Assembly: GCA_022836615.1 (NCBI GenBank)
Contig: MU405237.1
Coordinates: forward strand, 62,001 to 126,000
Direction of reading: 5' to 3'
Length of the DNA: 64,000 nucleotides
Source of the DNA: Annulohypoxylon bovei var. microspora
Lineage: Eukaryota; Ascomycota; Sordariomycetes; Xylariales; Hypoxylaceae
Shown: positions 34,801 to 45,383 of the stretch, piece after piece
Position numbering within the stretch: the first letter of the stretch is position 1
Layout: every line of letters begins with the position of its first letter
Notes under the pieces: model-generated
Database searches by the model: none
Seen by the model: the letters and a program-made list of their open reading frames with translations, nothing else
Told to the model about the DNA's origin: nothing
Made by a program: the position numbers and the translations under genes

Positions 34801-35490
34801 ACGGAGCGCTGGTGCGAGAACCACTTCGTGCGATTCAAATCGCTACAAGAAACGCAGAAGCTGCGCCGCCAGATCACAAGCTTACTCCAGAAGGACATTC
34901 CCGCGTTCGCGAACCTAGTCTTCAGAGAAAAGCTCGACCGCCCCAGCCCGAAGCAGATCACGGCCCTGAAACAGATGGTCGCCGCGGGCTTCATCGACCA
35001 AGTCGCCATACGCGCAGACCTCGCCCCGTCGCCGCCGGAGCTCTACCGCAAGCCCCGCCGCGCCATCGACGTCCCGTACATCCCCCTCCAGCCCATCAAC
35101 TCGGGTTCCCGCGACCCGCTCGACGGGCTCGTGTACGTCCACCCGTCGTCCCCGCTCGCGCACCGCAGCCCGGCCGAGTGTCCCGGGTTCGTCGTGTACG
35201 CGAACCTGCAGCGCGCGGCCGCCTCCCCGGACCCCGCCGCCACGAAGCCCAAGACGCGGATGCTCGCCCTGACCGACGTCTCCGGCGCGCAGCTCGCCGC
35301 CCTCGCGAAGGGCACGCCGCTGCTCACCTACGGGAAGCCCATCAAGGAGGTCCTCAAGTCCAACACCTCGAGGGAGTGCTGGGTCGTGCCGTACCTGAGG
35401 GCCGAGAGCACCGGCGGCATGGGCTGGCCGTTGCCCGTGAAGAAGATCGTGCAAAAGAGGGTTCTCGGGAAGGGCTGGGTTACTGAGTAA
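31855..35490 (+). CDS. ECM16: DEAH-box RNA helicase Dhr1/Ecm16 (DHX37), small-subunit processome
   Basis: Single exon, 1,211 residues. The N-terminal 380 residues are charged and low in structure, with nucleolar-type Lys/Arg patches and acidic Ser/Asp runs. Helicase motifs: GATGSGKTT at about 407-415, DEAH at about 509-512, SAT at about 551, then NIAETSLTIPG and QRAGRAGRTGPGHCYRLY. HA2 and OB-fold domains follow. An acidic insertion (DDDGLPFVDDYEEDDESD) lies between RecA1 and RecA2, as in Dhr1. The protein releases U3 snoRNA from pre-18S rRNA in the nucleolus. Oddity: from about 34,740 to the stop the GC content rises sharply, and antisense GC-rich frames there are shadows. Confidence 0.96.
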   Translation: MPKFVPRQRKHRVIAREKALQNGGKDGRAASSQLDSNALEIHPDAQKEARETRRAQLREELKGQDKVSGKKAKRLEKYIDTKLKKDENRVLLAELAKNKIDTSLFSSSRSLGQGKETKRQALSRALRERQAGINRGDDDILFEARDTPASDESDDDDGEVYARASRFKGRNGRLSQNTALTTNGFSASDANNAPSEKPAVSVGSGLKRPLELDDEGRPVIQKRQKRGGVKSRIPKPQFMQPESIPDASDGDSDGDEWNGFGSDASAHESAGSQDLSEDDSEDKSSGQESSSDEESSEEEDYSKKKGRSSAFKAWAHGQRNAALGYQPLDSSNSVLNIPIPENFQPRPLEQDPLPLELLPTKDTSRKAFSVSVQRTPEIQEARLKLPIVAEEQKIMEAIHNNNAVLVCGATGSGKTTQVPQFLFEAGYGSPDSPTPGMIGVTQPRKVAAVSMSKRVGQELGDRSETVAYQIRFEGTVDEKTAVKFMTDGVLLREVSNDISLRKYSAIIIDEAHERSVNTDILIGMLSRVVKLREEMSQEDPKLSPLKLIIMSATLRVDDFIKNKTLFPIPPPVLNVEGRQHPVTMHFSRQTRHDYVDEAFKKIMRGHRKLPPGSFLVFLTGHDEIQRLSKKLKTATGALNPIAYPKVRISANDAPLEVEDIDFGETNEIPNDDDGLPFVDDYEEDDESDAEFDVSDEVGSGPLKMHILPLYSLLPTREQMRVFDDPPEGSRAIILATNIAETSLTIPGIRYVFDSGRSKERKYDRDTGVQSYEIGWISKASANQRAGRAGRTGPGHCYRLYSSAVFERDFSEFAEPELLRMPIEGVVLQLKAMRLQHVVNFPFPTPPNRMSLSKAEKLLQYLSAITETGQATQIGSTMAKFPLPPRFARILLIGHLHECLPYTVALVAGLSVSEVFMPETQVIPAISTENEHDFRTNEDVVAENQRTQLRRKYNEVHRNFCSLDDSSDAMKLLQAVGEFAHYPTERWCENHFVRFKSLQETQKLRRQITSLLQKDIPAFANLVFREKLDRPSPKQITALKQMVAAGFIDQVAIRADLAPSPPELYRKPRRAIDVPYIPLQPINSGSRDPLDGLVYVHPSSPLAHRSPAECPGFVVYANLQRAAASPDPAATKPKTRMLALTDVSGAQLAALAKGTPLLTYGKPIKEVLKSNTSRECWVVPYLRAESTGGMGWPLPVKKIVQKRVLGKGWVTE

Positions 35491-36219
35491 AGTGGCTTTT
35501 TTCTTTTTCGCATCGAGTAGGGATTAGATTGGAGTTGAGGATGTGAATTGAGTTGGTATGCTGTTGGCGTATAGACGGCGTATCAAAACTAGACAAATAC
35601 ATTTTAAATACGTCTTTTCCAACGTAAGTTTTTCAACTGTGATATTTGTCTAAACTTAAGAACATGATACATTTCAATCCATCCCCCAAAGGGCTTAATG
35701 ATGGCTCTAGGTCTAGCTGGATTCATGGTAATGACTAGGGAAATTTGCATGCTACGGGATCAATATCACTCACGCGATTAAACTCAAACCCTTATTCATA
35801 AATCTCGTGTGCTCTTATTGCACAGCTTTATTATACGTATGGCACGGTCTATAGCAAATCCTGACTTACTATACAGCGAATCCCCCCTTGCGAAACGACG
35901 AAACGTGAAACTTCTCATGAGACTGCGACCGTGTAATGCAAAGTTCTGTCCGATGCTAAACCCCAACGCCCCGAAAAGAAAAAAAAGAAAAAGAAAACCC
36001 CTAATAGCAAACGCCGAAATTCGCCAATGCCTACCTCGGCGGGATAGGGGAATTCCAGTGGAAAGGCCTCGAGGTCGTAGATGTAGGTGAGTTCGCAGGT
36101 GTAGGTGCATTTCCGGGCTGGGGGGGACTGAAGTTGAAGTCAAAACCCGCCGAACTAGTAGGAACTTCCTCGGGTTTGGATTCGCCGTACATTGCGCGAC
36201 CGTGCCGCCTATGGTGTCT
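35491..36219. other. Intergenic between convergent 3' ends
   Basis: 729 bp. Two overlapping frames here (35809-36090 + and 35796-36230 -) look compositional rather than coding. Confidence 0.4.
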
Positions 36220-39200
36220 CTAGCGTTCATAAGGAGGCGGCGGCGGCGGCGCTGCAGGGCTGAACATGCTGCCGGACGGGTCGGGTAGCATTGATTGACT
36301 TGATCGGGGCGAGCCCCCGAATAGGGCAGGAGATGGATTGGTCAGGTTTCGCGCTGATGGCTGGGCACTGATATGCCTAGAGGATGAGCTAGGTCGAGGT
36401 TGACTCGTTGATGACCTCGACAAGGATGCTCCTATTAGTTCCGTTGCCTTCATCATCATCTTCGGGAAGTACTGCTGGATGAACGATTCGCTGTAGACAG
36501 TTAGTGTACGATTCAAACACATTTATATAACGGACAAATACTTACGTGTAATAGCTGTGATCCGCATTATGCGGATGAACGAGGTTGTGAGCTAACTCGT
36601 GAGCTAACACAACCCACCACCAGACAGCGGCCGACGCTCTGGCTTCTCCTGATGGCTGACCCGCGTGGAGTTGCATATAGAAGCGTAGATTACAGAAGAT
36701 GCTTCCGTCACGATTGAAGGCAATCGTATTACCTCCTTGCTCGTAGAAGATGTGTATTGCGGACGTGTTAATCGCATACACGGCACCTACATCTACAAGA
36801 AGCGACGCAAAAGAGTTGATAGCTCCATGATTCGCCGTGAGGAATTGCGCGGCGTTGAAGTTCGGGATTCCGTTGGATACGAATACACGCATCCCATTCG
36901 AGGCGTCTGCTACGAAGTATAGATCCTTCCCTATAGTATCGTCACAATACGTAGCTTGTTCCTTGACTTCCCTAGTTGACGGCGGAGCGTAAAGCTGCGA
37001 CGAATCATGTGCTCTAGTAGACTTGACGGCATTGAGAAGGTTCTGTTGAACTATGGCGGGATTTGTCACCTTGCCCTCATTATTCTTGCCGGGTTTAGAC
37101 CCTCCATCCGGTGGCAGCTTGACGGGCTCGGGGTTTGGACCCATAAGATTCTTCAAACTCTCATCTGCTTCATCAGAAGTGTCGAAGCCGAATCTTTTAG
37201 AGAGGTTTGAGAACAGTCCTCTAGGTTTCCTGCCCTGCGATGGCGACGATTGTGATGGTACTAGCGCTTTATCGTCATCGTCAGGAGAACTAAATGCACC
37301 AGGCACTTTCATCGGCGGAGTCTTATTATGGCGGTCCCTTTCTATACCCATGGCCTGATGGTGCTTTCTAAACTCCTCTTCTCGTTCCCTAATCTTGGCT
37401 TGCTCAGCATCCAAAGCCTTACGTCTTTCTTCCTCAGCTATCCTAGCCTCGGCTGCCTTTGCTCTAAGGATACGATCGACATTATATCCACGAGCTCTCA
37501 AATCAAGTAAATTAAGCTTGAGGAATGGCTCGAAGAAGAAATAGGCTTGCTGGCTTGGCCGGTTTAGAAGTAGCTGGCACACTGCGTGTCCTACTTGGTA
37601 CATGTCGGGACGGCCAGACTCAGTCGCGACGTAGAGGACCCAGCCATTCTTGCCTTTTGTACTTGCCGCTGTCCGTTTTTCGGTATGTGACTGGCTTTGG
37701 TCGCGGAGTGATCGACGAAGTGAGACCGTTTGGACAGCTTCTACAGTTAAATTATTCTCAAGCCATTTTGCATCGTGTTTGATGGCATCGCGTGTGTATC
37801 TGGCGTACTCATGAATGAAGAGCTTTGAACGCTCCAGGACATGTTTTCGAAGCCAAACTGCAGCATCCTGCTTCTCGCTGTGCGAGCCGATCTTGAGATT
37901 CTCATGGACAATATCCGAAAGAGTATGGGCGCCAAGTGCCATATAGAAGCTTTCCAAGACGTCCTCCTCAGGTGCACATACCAAGTGATCTTTGAACAAG
38001 CGGTAGCTGATGTAGTCATCTAGAATCACGATGCTACCTGGAGCCGCAAGTTGATATTGTCTGATTGGTGCCTCTTCCTCTTCGTTTTCCGATGTCTTGT
38101 CTTTGGAAGGAGCGCTTATCTCCTTGAAAGCTAGCAAGAATGGAGACGACTTCATCTTCTTCCATAGTTCCTTATCTCTCTTAAGGGTGGACATATCATC
38201 AGCTAGGGTCTTTAGGAGGTTCAAGTACTTGTCCGAGCTCTGAAGAACACTGAGAAGCCTGGCTGGCTCACTTGCTGCCAACTGGGCAATTTCCAATTTG
38301 GTCGGCTCAGTCTTCGAACCACAGGCTGACAAAAATGCGTTTGCAGAGCTACCAAAGTCCACAAAGTCGAAAATTTCTCCGTATAATATCGAGCTACCCA
38401 AATAGCAGTGACGAGGGCTCAAGTGAACTTCTTGCTTAGCTTTATCCCCTGTGCCCGTCGGCGCCTGAGAAATGGATAATCGCTTTCCCCGCACGACTGG
38501 TACAATGAGAGCGTCACGAAATTTCGTGATCGAGTTATTATTCAACTCATTGAGGCGAGTTGAGAAGTATCCAAATAGCGAGACGGCTTCTTGATGGTTC
38601 CGCGGGGGTTTGGCAAGCAGGCGCTCAACGCATTCAAGAATAGGTGGATCTGTGCGTACGCCGAATTTCTAGTAGACTGTTAGTAACGATGTCCAATAGA
38701 GTAACATAATGATAACCCATATAAAACTTACGGGGGCATGTGGATGAAGATCCCTTTTTAGAATGTTGAATCCCAAAATAGCAGCAGCCTCGTTCGTATA
38801 ACATTGAGACGGGGTCACAAGTTGCTTATGATTTCCATGTAAAGGAAGAAAAGCCTTGGGAGCCGATCCAATATTAACACTCGCGTAGTTATTACCATGA
38901 TGGTAAGAGATAAAGTAATTCATAGCATTACCCCTTAGTGTTGAATCTGACGAGGCCATCATATCGACGAGTTCAACGACCGACGGGTAAGCACGCAAGC
39001 CAAGATCTGTCAAAAACTTCCCCTCGGAGCTTCCAGGCCGCAAGGCTCCACCTGGCCACTGAATTATCTTCACGCCGAGTGGCCGAAGGGGAGCTTTCGG
39101 TTCGTAGAGCTCCGAGACTTTGTACAGCTGCTTACTTGGTGTGACTGATTCTAAACCGGGCTGCCCTGCTTCTGCTGGGCATATGCGCGAGTCCTTGAGC

Positions 39201-41746
39201 TTCCTTAGGTCGTCGATTGGAATGTCTTGCCGTACTGACGCTAAATATTTGATAAGCTCAACGTGACTCCATTTTGCTCGTCCAGGATCCTCAGTTTCCG
39301 CTGAACGATTGAGCAAACGTGTGAAGATCGTATCTAGATCCACCGTTTTTCTGACCCCGATGGCAGTGAGGAATTTGTCCTTGAGTGATGAGCATCCTTC
39401 GATAGTCGGGAGATCATCGAAAAGTTTTACGCTCTGGAAAAAGGAGTCCGTCGGTTTCTTCATACCTGCTTTGGTCGGCATAACGGTATGGCTCTGGAGC
39501 AGCGATGTCACAGTCCCCTTTGAGCCCTGACTGAGGTTGTCCCAGCTCTTTGAGAGTACGGTCAGAATTCGGATCGAAAAATCAGGTGACTTGGTCATAT
39601 TTTGTATATCTTGTCTCGTCGAGCTAGTTTCGATTAGAAATCGAAGCCAAGGGACAATCTCAAGCGATGCCCAACCTAGTGCTTGCAGCTCGTTTGAATT
39701 GCAATTCCTAGTGAAATCATAAGGGATAGTTGACGGCGGAACGGGTAAGCCAGCCGGTATCTTGTTTGGACTCAGATAGTTCTGGATGCTACCCAGAGCG
39801 ATAATACCACCCTGATCTTCGGCTCCTTCGCTGACAAGTCCTACCGCAACATCAAGAAGTCTGTCCTTGCTTGACGGATCAAGCTCTCCCTGAACAGCCT
39901 TCTTTCCGGCCCATTGTACGAAGTTAATGAGCTGCTCCTTGTTGAGCGGTTTCCCGGACAACTCCAGTCTGACATCATCTACGGTTATGGGAGATAGTAG
40001 ATCAAAGTCGGTTAACTTCTGGACGAAGCCGATAGCTTCGAGTTCGGGAGGAATAATCGGAATTCCGTCGACAAACTTAGCGAGCTCTGGGGAGCCAATT
40101 CGAACCTTGTTGGTCGGAAGTACGCCTCGACTACTATAAATATCCACGTAAGGCTTTCTGTAAGATGTCCAGAATGCTTCTTCGATTATTTGCGAGACGT
40201 GACCGCTTGGGGTGGAATCTCCAAAAGTAAAGGCATTCAGGGTGTGCAATGCCTCGGGCATGTATTTAGCGACCTCTTTCGCGGTAATGCCGGTACTCGA
40301 AATCTCTCCAGCCCGCTGCAACTTGATTTGCAATTCAGCCATCTCGTTCGAAAAAGCAAGCCGGGTCATAATACCGGCAGCTCGTAACATTTCAATGTTC
40401 CATGTCCTGACCCATCTCGCATTCAAATCAATAGCCTCCCGTTCAACGGTAGGGATGACAGACGGTGCTGAAATGTGAATCCCAGCGCCAGTAGTCTGGG
40501 TAGTTGGAAATCCAATGAATATACGCCCGCCTTTCTTGCTTGGGAGTACAGATGCAAAGACATCAGTAGCCTTAGAGACAGCCTTAGAGCTTTTGGAGCT
40601 CTCCGAAGCCTGCGTCTCATCGTACGAGGATGTCAAGATGGATAGCTTGGTTACTCTAGGTGGAGGCTTTTTGGTAGCTCGCTCTAATTCCGCCGAGAAA
40701 TTAGCAGAGACGGACGTCTTGATTGCAGCCGTGGTCACTCGGAGGAATATGCTACTTGAAGATAGCATGGTTATGTCTTCTGATATCGCCTCCTGGGCTG
40801 CCTTTTCTTCTCTTGCAACTTTGCTAGTCTTCGAAGTAGGCGCGTTTGCGGTGAGTCTGGAAAAGAAACTCCGTAGAGATGGCATCTCCGAGTTGCCAAA
40901 TCCGTAGGCCTCGCTTTTTGCTGCTGTTGGTACCTCGGGCTTCCACCCGATAGCACTCATGAAAGACGCATCGATCTGTGCGCTTGCGCGTTCAACACTC
41001 TGAACCTTCATGAGACGCTCCTTAGTCGTCGTCTCGACATCTCTAGATAGAGCAACCTCGGCACTAGGACTTGTCTTCTTTTGCAGATGGAGAACTTTGT
41101 AGTCATCTATCCAAAATTCGATATTCTGGAGTGCTACAAATGTCAAACTGGTAGCTAGGAACTGGCTGACAGATAGTAAATTCGGTAAAGTAGTCGTCGC
41201 GTTTCGGTAATCCAGAACGAAGGCGGTGTCTGAGCTGCACTGGTCTTCGGGAAGTTGTAGCTTTCTTGTGAAGAGCGCGTTCCCCTTCCAGTAAAAGGCC
41301 ATAGCCTCCTGGCCTGAGCTGACGAACGGCTCCTCGCAATCGGCGAAAACGCTATAGAACCCTACACCGAATGCACCGATCTTGGTCTCGTCGGGGTTAC
41401 CCTCTGCGATCCTCTTCAGTCTGCCCCAGTCGGTCTTAGTGAATGGTTGGCCATCGTTCTGTACGACGAGTCGGCGGAGGGTGTGATTCGTGATAACATG
41501 TTTTAGGATTTCGGATCGATCTGTCGTTGTTGGTAAAGGTATCTGAGTCGAAGGTAGGGTCTCCCACTTAATCTTCACGGTGGTAGCTTGAGCGTCGGCA
41601 GCATTTTGAATAAGTTCTCGCAATGTGGTCCATTCACCCGAGTATCTTGCTAGAACTTTGTCGATCAGAGCTCGAGTATCGACGGTTACCGCTTCTTCGT
41701 CTTCGCCGTCCCGCAAGGCCGCAGCCCGGAGCCTTCCGTAATCCAT
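36220..41746 (-). CDS. Giant protein: Hsp90/sacsin-type ATPase domain plus C-terminal HExxH motif
   Basis: Three exons (41746-38732, 38668-36546, 36490-36220), joins in frame, 1,802 residues. At the N terminus a GHKL ATPase domain is clear: TLRELIQNAADAQATTVKIKW (Asn/Asp of the ATP-Mg site) and IGAFGVGFYSVF (Gly box), as in sacsin and the fungal DUF3684 proteins. The middle (about 300-1,600) is long and mostly helical, with a charged coiled-coil segment (AEARIAEEERRKALDAEQAKIREREEE). Near the C terminus HELAHNLVHPH (H1695, H1699, H1705) has the HExxHxxxxxH spacing of metzincin proteases, and the last exon adds a Pro/Ser tail ending PPPPPPYER. Sacsin-like proteins act in protein quality control. 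Whether the HExxH site is catalytic is not known. The large first two exons otherwise look like two separate genes; the 63-nt intron with a CTAAC branch site joins them. Confidence 0.85.
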
Positions 41747-42734
41747 TATTACAGTCGGTCGAGTAGGTTTCCCTCTATGACATTATGGTAAAAATGGTAA
41801 AAGAATGTGATTATGTAGTATGTTGAAGGGGAGGAACGAGAAGATTCCTAAAAGTTGGGTAAAGGATTTAGTAAACAAGAAGGTCGTCGAGCGTTCCGAG
41901 TCTTCTGTCGAAAAGTCATCCAATCCTAGAAAGGCAATTGCTGAGACCGCTGCATTGGACCCGTAGAGTGTGTCAGCTCGCCCGATGTTGATTAGGTACC
42001 CCAAACACGAAAGGTAATTTCTAGAAACAAAACACCGTGTACAGTAAGAAGAAGGGTCGAGTTTCATTTACGATGAAAAAATAAAAAATAAACTGTACGC
42101 GCACGAAAGCACTAAATTCAGGAACAAAGGCAGTTGAACTACAAACTTACGTTTGTATCAATTTATGTTCTTGTAGAGTTAAAAACATGAGGACTTGACC
42201 TTGATTGGTCTTAGCTTCTGCTGATGATGCATGTCTCGCCCCAGATTTCAGGGACTGATGGGTCAAAAATACAGGGTACATATCTACATTGCAGCTAATC
42301 TTCCCCCTAAACTCCACTAACTCCGCATCTTATCGTAGGACAAGCACATGCTTCAGGCAGGCACAAATCCTGTACTTGTATTAAGTCAGCCCTACGGCAT
42401 CTCATACTACCTCACGTGCAAGTACCACCTAGGATAATTCGACCCTACAAACACCAGCTACCTCAGTACAGCTGGGCATCCCCTTCACCACCTGCATTCG
42501 CAAATCGAAGACTGTAGAATGTCCATAGAGGCTGTCATTGGCATTCACCTCCCATGACTCATTCTTCGAGACCTTATAGGAAAGTCGATATTAGGTACTA
42601 GATCCGTTCGTTACGTCTATGCCCTAGTCCATATGCTACGCAATGCCTCCCATGACGCGGTCAGTCTTCAATAGGCCGCATCGAATGACACAACAAGTGA
42701 TAGGTATGTAGTGCTTATGTCATTTTATAACCCA
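41747..42734. other. Intergenic, no gene seen
   Basis: 988 bp with only short frames. It must contain the promoter of the ATPase gene and the 3' end of the MMTAG2-like gene. Confidence 0.4.
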
Positions 42735-43526
42735 TCAACGACGATCCCCTGGAGATCTTCTTCTTCGATGGCGCTCGGGGCTTCTGCTTCGTCGCGGTCG
42801 TCCGTCCCTGGACCTAGGTCTGTAAGCTTCCTTATCATCCTTTCTTCGCTCAGATCTCTCAGGGCTGCGATCGAGACTACGTTCCCGCCGATGACTTCTC
42901 TTATGTCTGTGTTCATCATGCCCCGGGCTATAATCCTTTCTTCCTCGACGATCATGTTTTTCGTCCCTGTCATCTCTCGATTTGTGCTTAGGGTAATCAT
43001 CTCCCCGCCTTGGTGACCTATCACGACGTCTGTCTCTGCTGCGACTTCTGCTCCTATGTCGCCTCCGGTGGCGTCTCTCGGAGTCATCGTGCCTCTTTGA
43101 TGTCTTGCGAACATTATCGGTTGGCTCCTCCTCGTCCTTCGCGGTGGGGTTAGAATCGTTGCCGCTCACCATACCTCGTCCTGGGCCCACATCAACTGCA
43201 TTCGCGCCCGTGGTTTTCCGGGGGGCAACTGGGAGTCCTAATGCGCGAGCGAGCGCATCTTCTTCCGCCTCCTTAATTCGCTTGATCTCTTCCTTTCGCT
43301 CTCTTTCCGCCTTTTCTTGCTCCGTCTCCGTCTCCGTACCGGACGCTTCCGGTGCATCGCCTTTTGCGTACCAAGTGAGATCTCTGCCCTTTGCCCAACG
43401 TCCGACTGGGGCTTTTAGACTGTGACCGAGGTAATTTTCTCGATGATTTGAGCTAGCGACATCATCCCAATTAAAGTTAACACCACCGCGCGAGCCCGTC
43501 TTGCGGATGCTCGAGACGAGATCCAT
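42735..43526 (-). CDS. MMTAG2-like RS-rich nuclear protein (Mmtag domain)
   Basis: Single exon, 263 residues. The N-terminal 55 residues hold the Mmtag (PF10159) signature MDLVSSIRKTGSRGGVNFNW, followed by HRENYLGHSLKAPVGRW and DLTWYAKG. Then a Glu/Lys coiled region with ALGLPV, and a C-terminal half that is nearly all Arg, Ser, Asp, His (SRSRSRDRRRDRS). This is the family of human multiple-myeloma tumour-associated protein 2 and its fungal orthologues, which look like RS-domain splicing-linked proteins; the molecular role is not settled. It is divergent from MED6, with 383 bp between starts. Confidence 0.88.
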   Translation of the reverse strand: MDLVSSIRKTGSRGGVNFNWDDVASSNHRENYLGHSLKAPVGRWAKGRDLTWYAKGDAPEASGTETETEQEKAERERKEEIKRIKEAEEDALARALGLPVAPRKTTGANAVDVGPGRGMVSGNDSNPTAKDEEEPTDNVRKTSKRHDDSERRHRRRHRSRSRSRDRRRDRSPRRGDDYPKHKSRDDRDEKHDRRGRKDYSPGHDEHRHKRSHRRERSLDRSPERSERRKDDKEAYRPRSRDGRPRRSRSPERHRRRRSPGDRR

Positions 43527-43909
43527 CGCGATTGATTGTGATCCGATAAAATATAGCCGTGCCTTTGGTACCTAGTATATATAGTATCTCTTCTTACGAT
43601 ACAATACTGCGTCGGTTCGATGGCGACTTTGGGTAGTATATGCGATTGAGTTGATGTTGATTGAAGTTTAAGATTGAATGTTGGATGCGAAAGGTTCCAG
43701 AGTTCCAGATTCGATATACTACATAGTACTTAGTACCTATCTCCACTGTGGATACCTAGGTACATACCTACCCGCTATCGATAAGAAGCTCCTTCTGCCC
43801 CACAATCCATTTCTACTTACGTCCTTGCTTCAACACTTTTGTTCCTAATTCTCATTCTAAAAGCTTCAACTTCCAACCAAGACCCGCTGGTCACAACGAA
43901 GCTGCGAAA
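43527..43909. promoter_or_regulatory. Divergent promoter of MMTAG2-like gene and MED6
   Basis: 383 bp between start codons; holds a CCTAGGTACATACCTA motif near 43,755. No specific factor site is claimed. Confidence 0.4.
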
Positions 43910-44900
43910 ATGGCGGCAACCAACGAACTTCCTCTAGACGAGATACAATGGTATGCCCCCCCGCACGTAATACAGAATATGGGGGGCATCCATTCCAATT
44001 CAGTGCTATTCTACTTCGCCGAGTCGCCCTTCTTCGATCGCACCTCTAATAATGCTGTGATCTTCGGCCAGGCCCTCTACAATGTGAACATGACACATCT
44101 TCTATCTACCCGAGAGGCCTTTGAAGGCCGTCTGAAGGAGATGTCCGGGTTGGAGTTTGTAGTCGCCCAGGAACCCGCCGAGACCGGTCCTGGCATGGGA
44201 ACTGGTATCTGGGTCATTCACAAGCAAACACGCCGTAAGCGCGAACCCAAGGACGAGGTCATTGTGCATGCTGCATACTATGTTGTCGGAGATCGCATCT
44301 ACCAGGCGCCTACGGTAGCAGACGTCATCAACTTTAGAATGGTTATTACTATCATATTCTGCCCTGATTTTCGCATCTAACTTGATCACATAGGTGACGA
44401 TCACCGACACCCTAAGCAAGTGTTTTGCAGCTACACACAAAGCTCGAACCTGGTCGCCGTCCACTGGGCATGGGTATATTACTGCTCCGAACCCCACGAG
44501 TGCTAAAGCGCAGACGCTCGAGTCGAAGCGCGCATCGCCAGTGCCCGAGACGCAAGAGAGCAGGGCCGTTTCGGAGGCTAAGAAGCCTGCCCAGTCAGCC
44601 GTTGATTCTCGCCTAGCCGAACACTCCTTCATGATTCACATGCAGTACGGCGGGGAATACATGGACGAGAATCCCATCACCGGCAAGCCGGGCGAGTTCC
44701 ACCTTTCCTCGACAGGGCGCAAAGAGAAGCTGCCTAACCTAAGCCTGCCGAGCCTCAACACGACAATGGTGAGCTCGTCGCTTACCCAGTCGGACAAGAA
44801 GAATGTGAAGGAAGGAGACAAGACGCCGAAGACCCCAACTGGAATGTCGAAGATTAAGCGTAAGAAGAGCAAGGCTGGTGCAACCCCAACTTCGGCATAG
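43910..44900 (+). CDS. MED6: Mediator complex subunit 6
   Basis: Two exons (43910-44341, 44394-44900; 52-nt intron with a weak GTTATT donor, phase 0) give 312 residues. Med6 hallmarks: IQWYAPPHVIQNMGGIHSNSVLFYFAESPFFDRTSNN, FGQALYN, LSTREAFEGRLKEMSGLEFVVAQEP and YYVVGDRIYQAPTVADVI. The second exon carries HSFMIHMQYGGEYMDENPITGKPGEF and a Lys-rich tail. Med6 belongs to the head module of Mediator, bridging activators and RNA polymerase II in the nucleus. The frame stays open for 32 more codons after the TAG, encoding a Lys-rich stretch (see findings). Confidence 0.95.
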
Positions 44901-45383
44901 TGTACCGGAGCTGGGGTAAAGAAGAAGAAGAAAAGCGGCAAAGAACAAAAAGAGCAAAAGAAGAAGTTAGTGAAGCAGGTGAGATTTCTGTTGGATTAGG
45001 GGGTTCGGCGATAAGGCACGGCGTTTAGGAGTTAGGAAACCGGATTTTGATACCCCCTTTCGTGTAGGTAGCTCCGTATGCTACATGTACTCGATTTGCA
45101 ATACATTGAATTTGTTTCTATAAATTTATCGTCTTCTAAATTATTTACTCACTCAAGTACGTAGGAGCCCAGGTAGTTAGGTCTGACGATCATAGGTTTT
45201 GCGAATGTCTCGTTTGCTGAGTCAGGGGCAATTCATCACACGTTGATTGGCTGCTGCGGAATGACAGAGCGGTCTATAAATATATCTACGTGTGTGGCTT
45301 ATATCTAACTCAATGCGGATTGTTATACAAATCGTATGTCAGCACCTCATCGACACCGTCGTTCGTCTCCGGATTACCTCTGC
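44901..45383. other. 3' flank of MED6 and the monooxygenase (convergent)
   Basis: 483 bp; the first 100 bp keeps the MED6 frame open after its stop. No other feature seen. Confidence 0.4.

Noticed and set aside
34915..35454. 179-residue antisense frame (and 34812-35486 sense-shifted frame) in the DHR1 gene
   Set aside because: Produced by the GC-rich codon usage of the helicase gene; low-complexity Arg/Gly/Ala content, no protein features.
35796..36230. 144-residue minus-strand frame after DHR1
   Set aside because: Poly-Phe/Arg composition from A/T runs and no start context; probably 3' flank.
36542..38545. Separate 667-residue gene beginning at 38545
   Set aside because: The frame is open upstream of that point to an acceptor at 38669; joining to the ATPase exon is in phase, and no ATG exists at 38545 (TTG).
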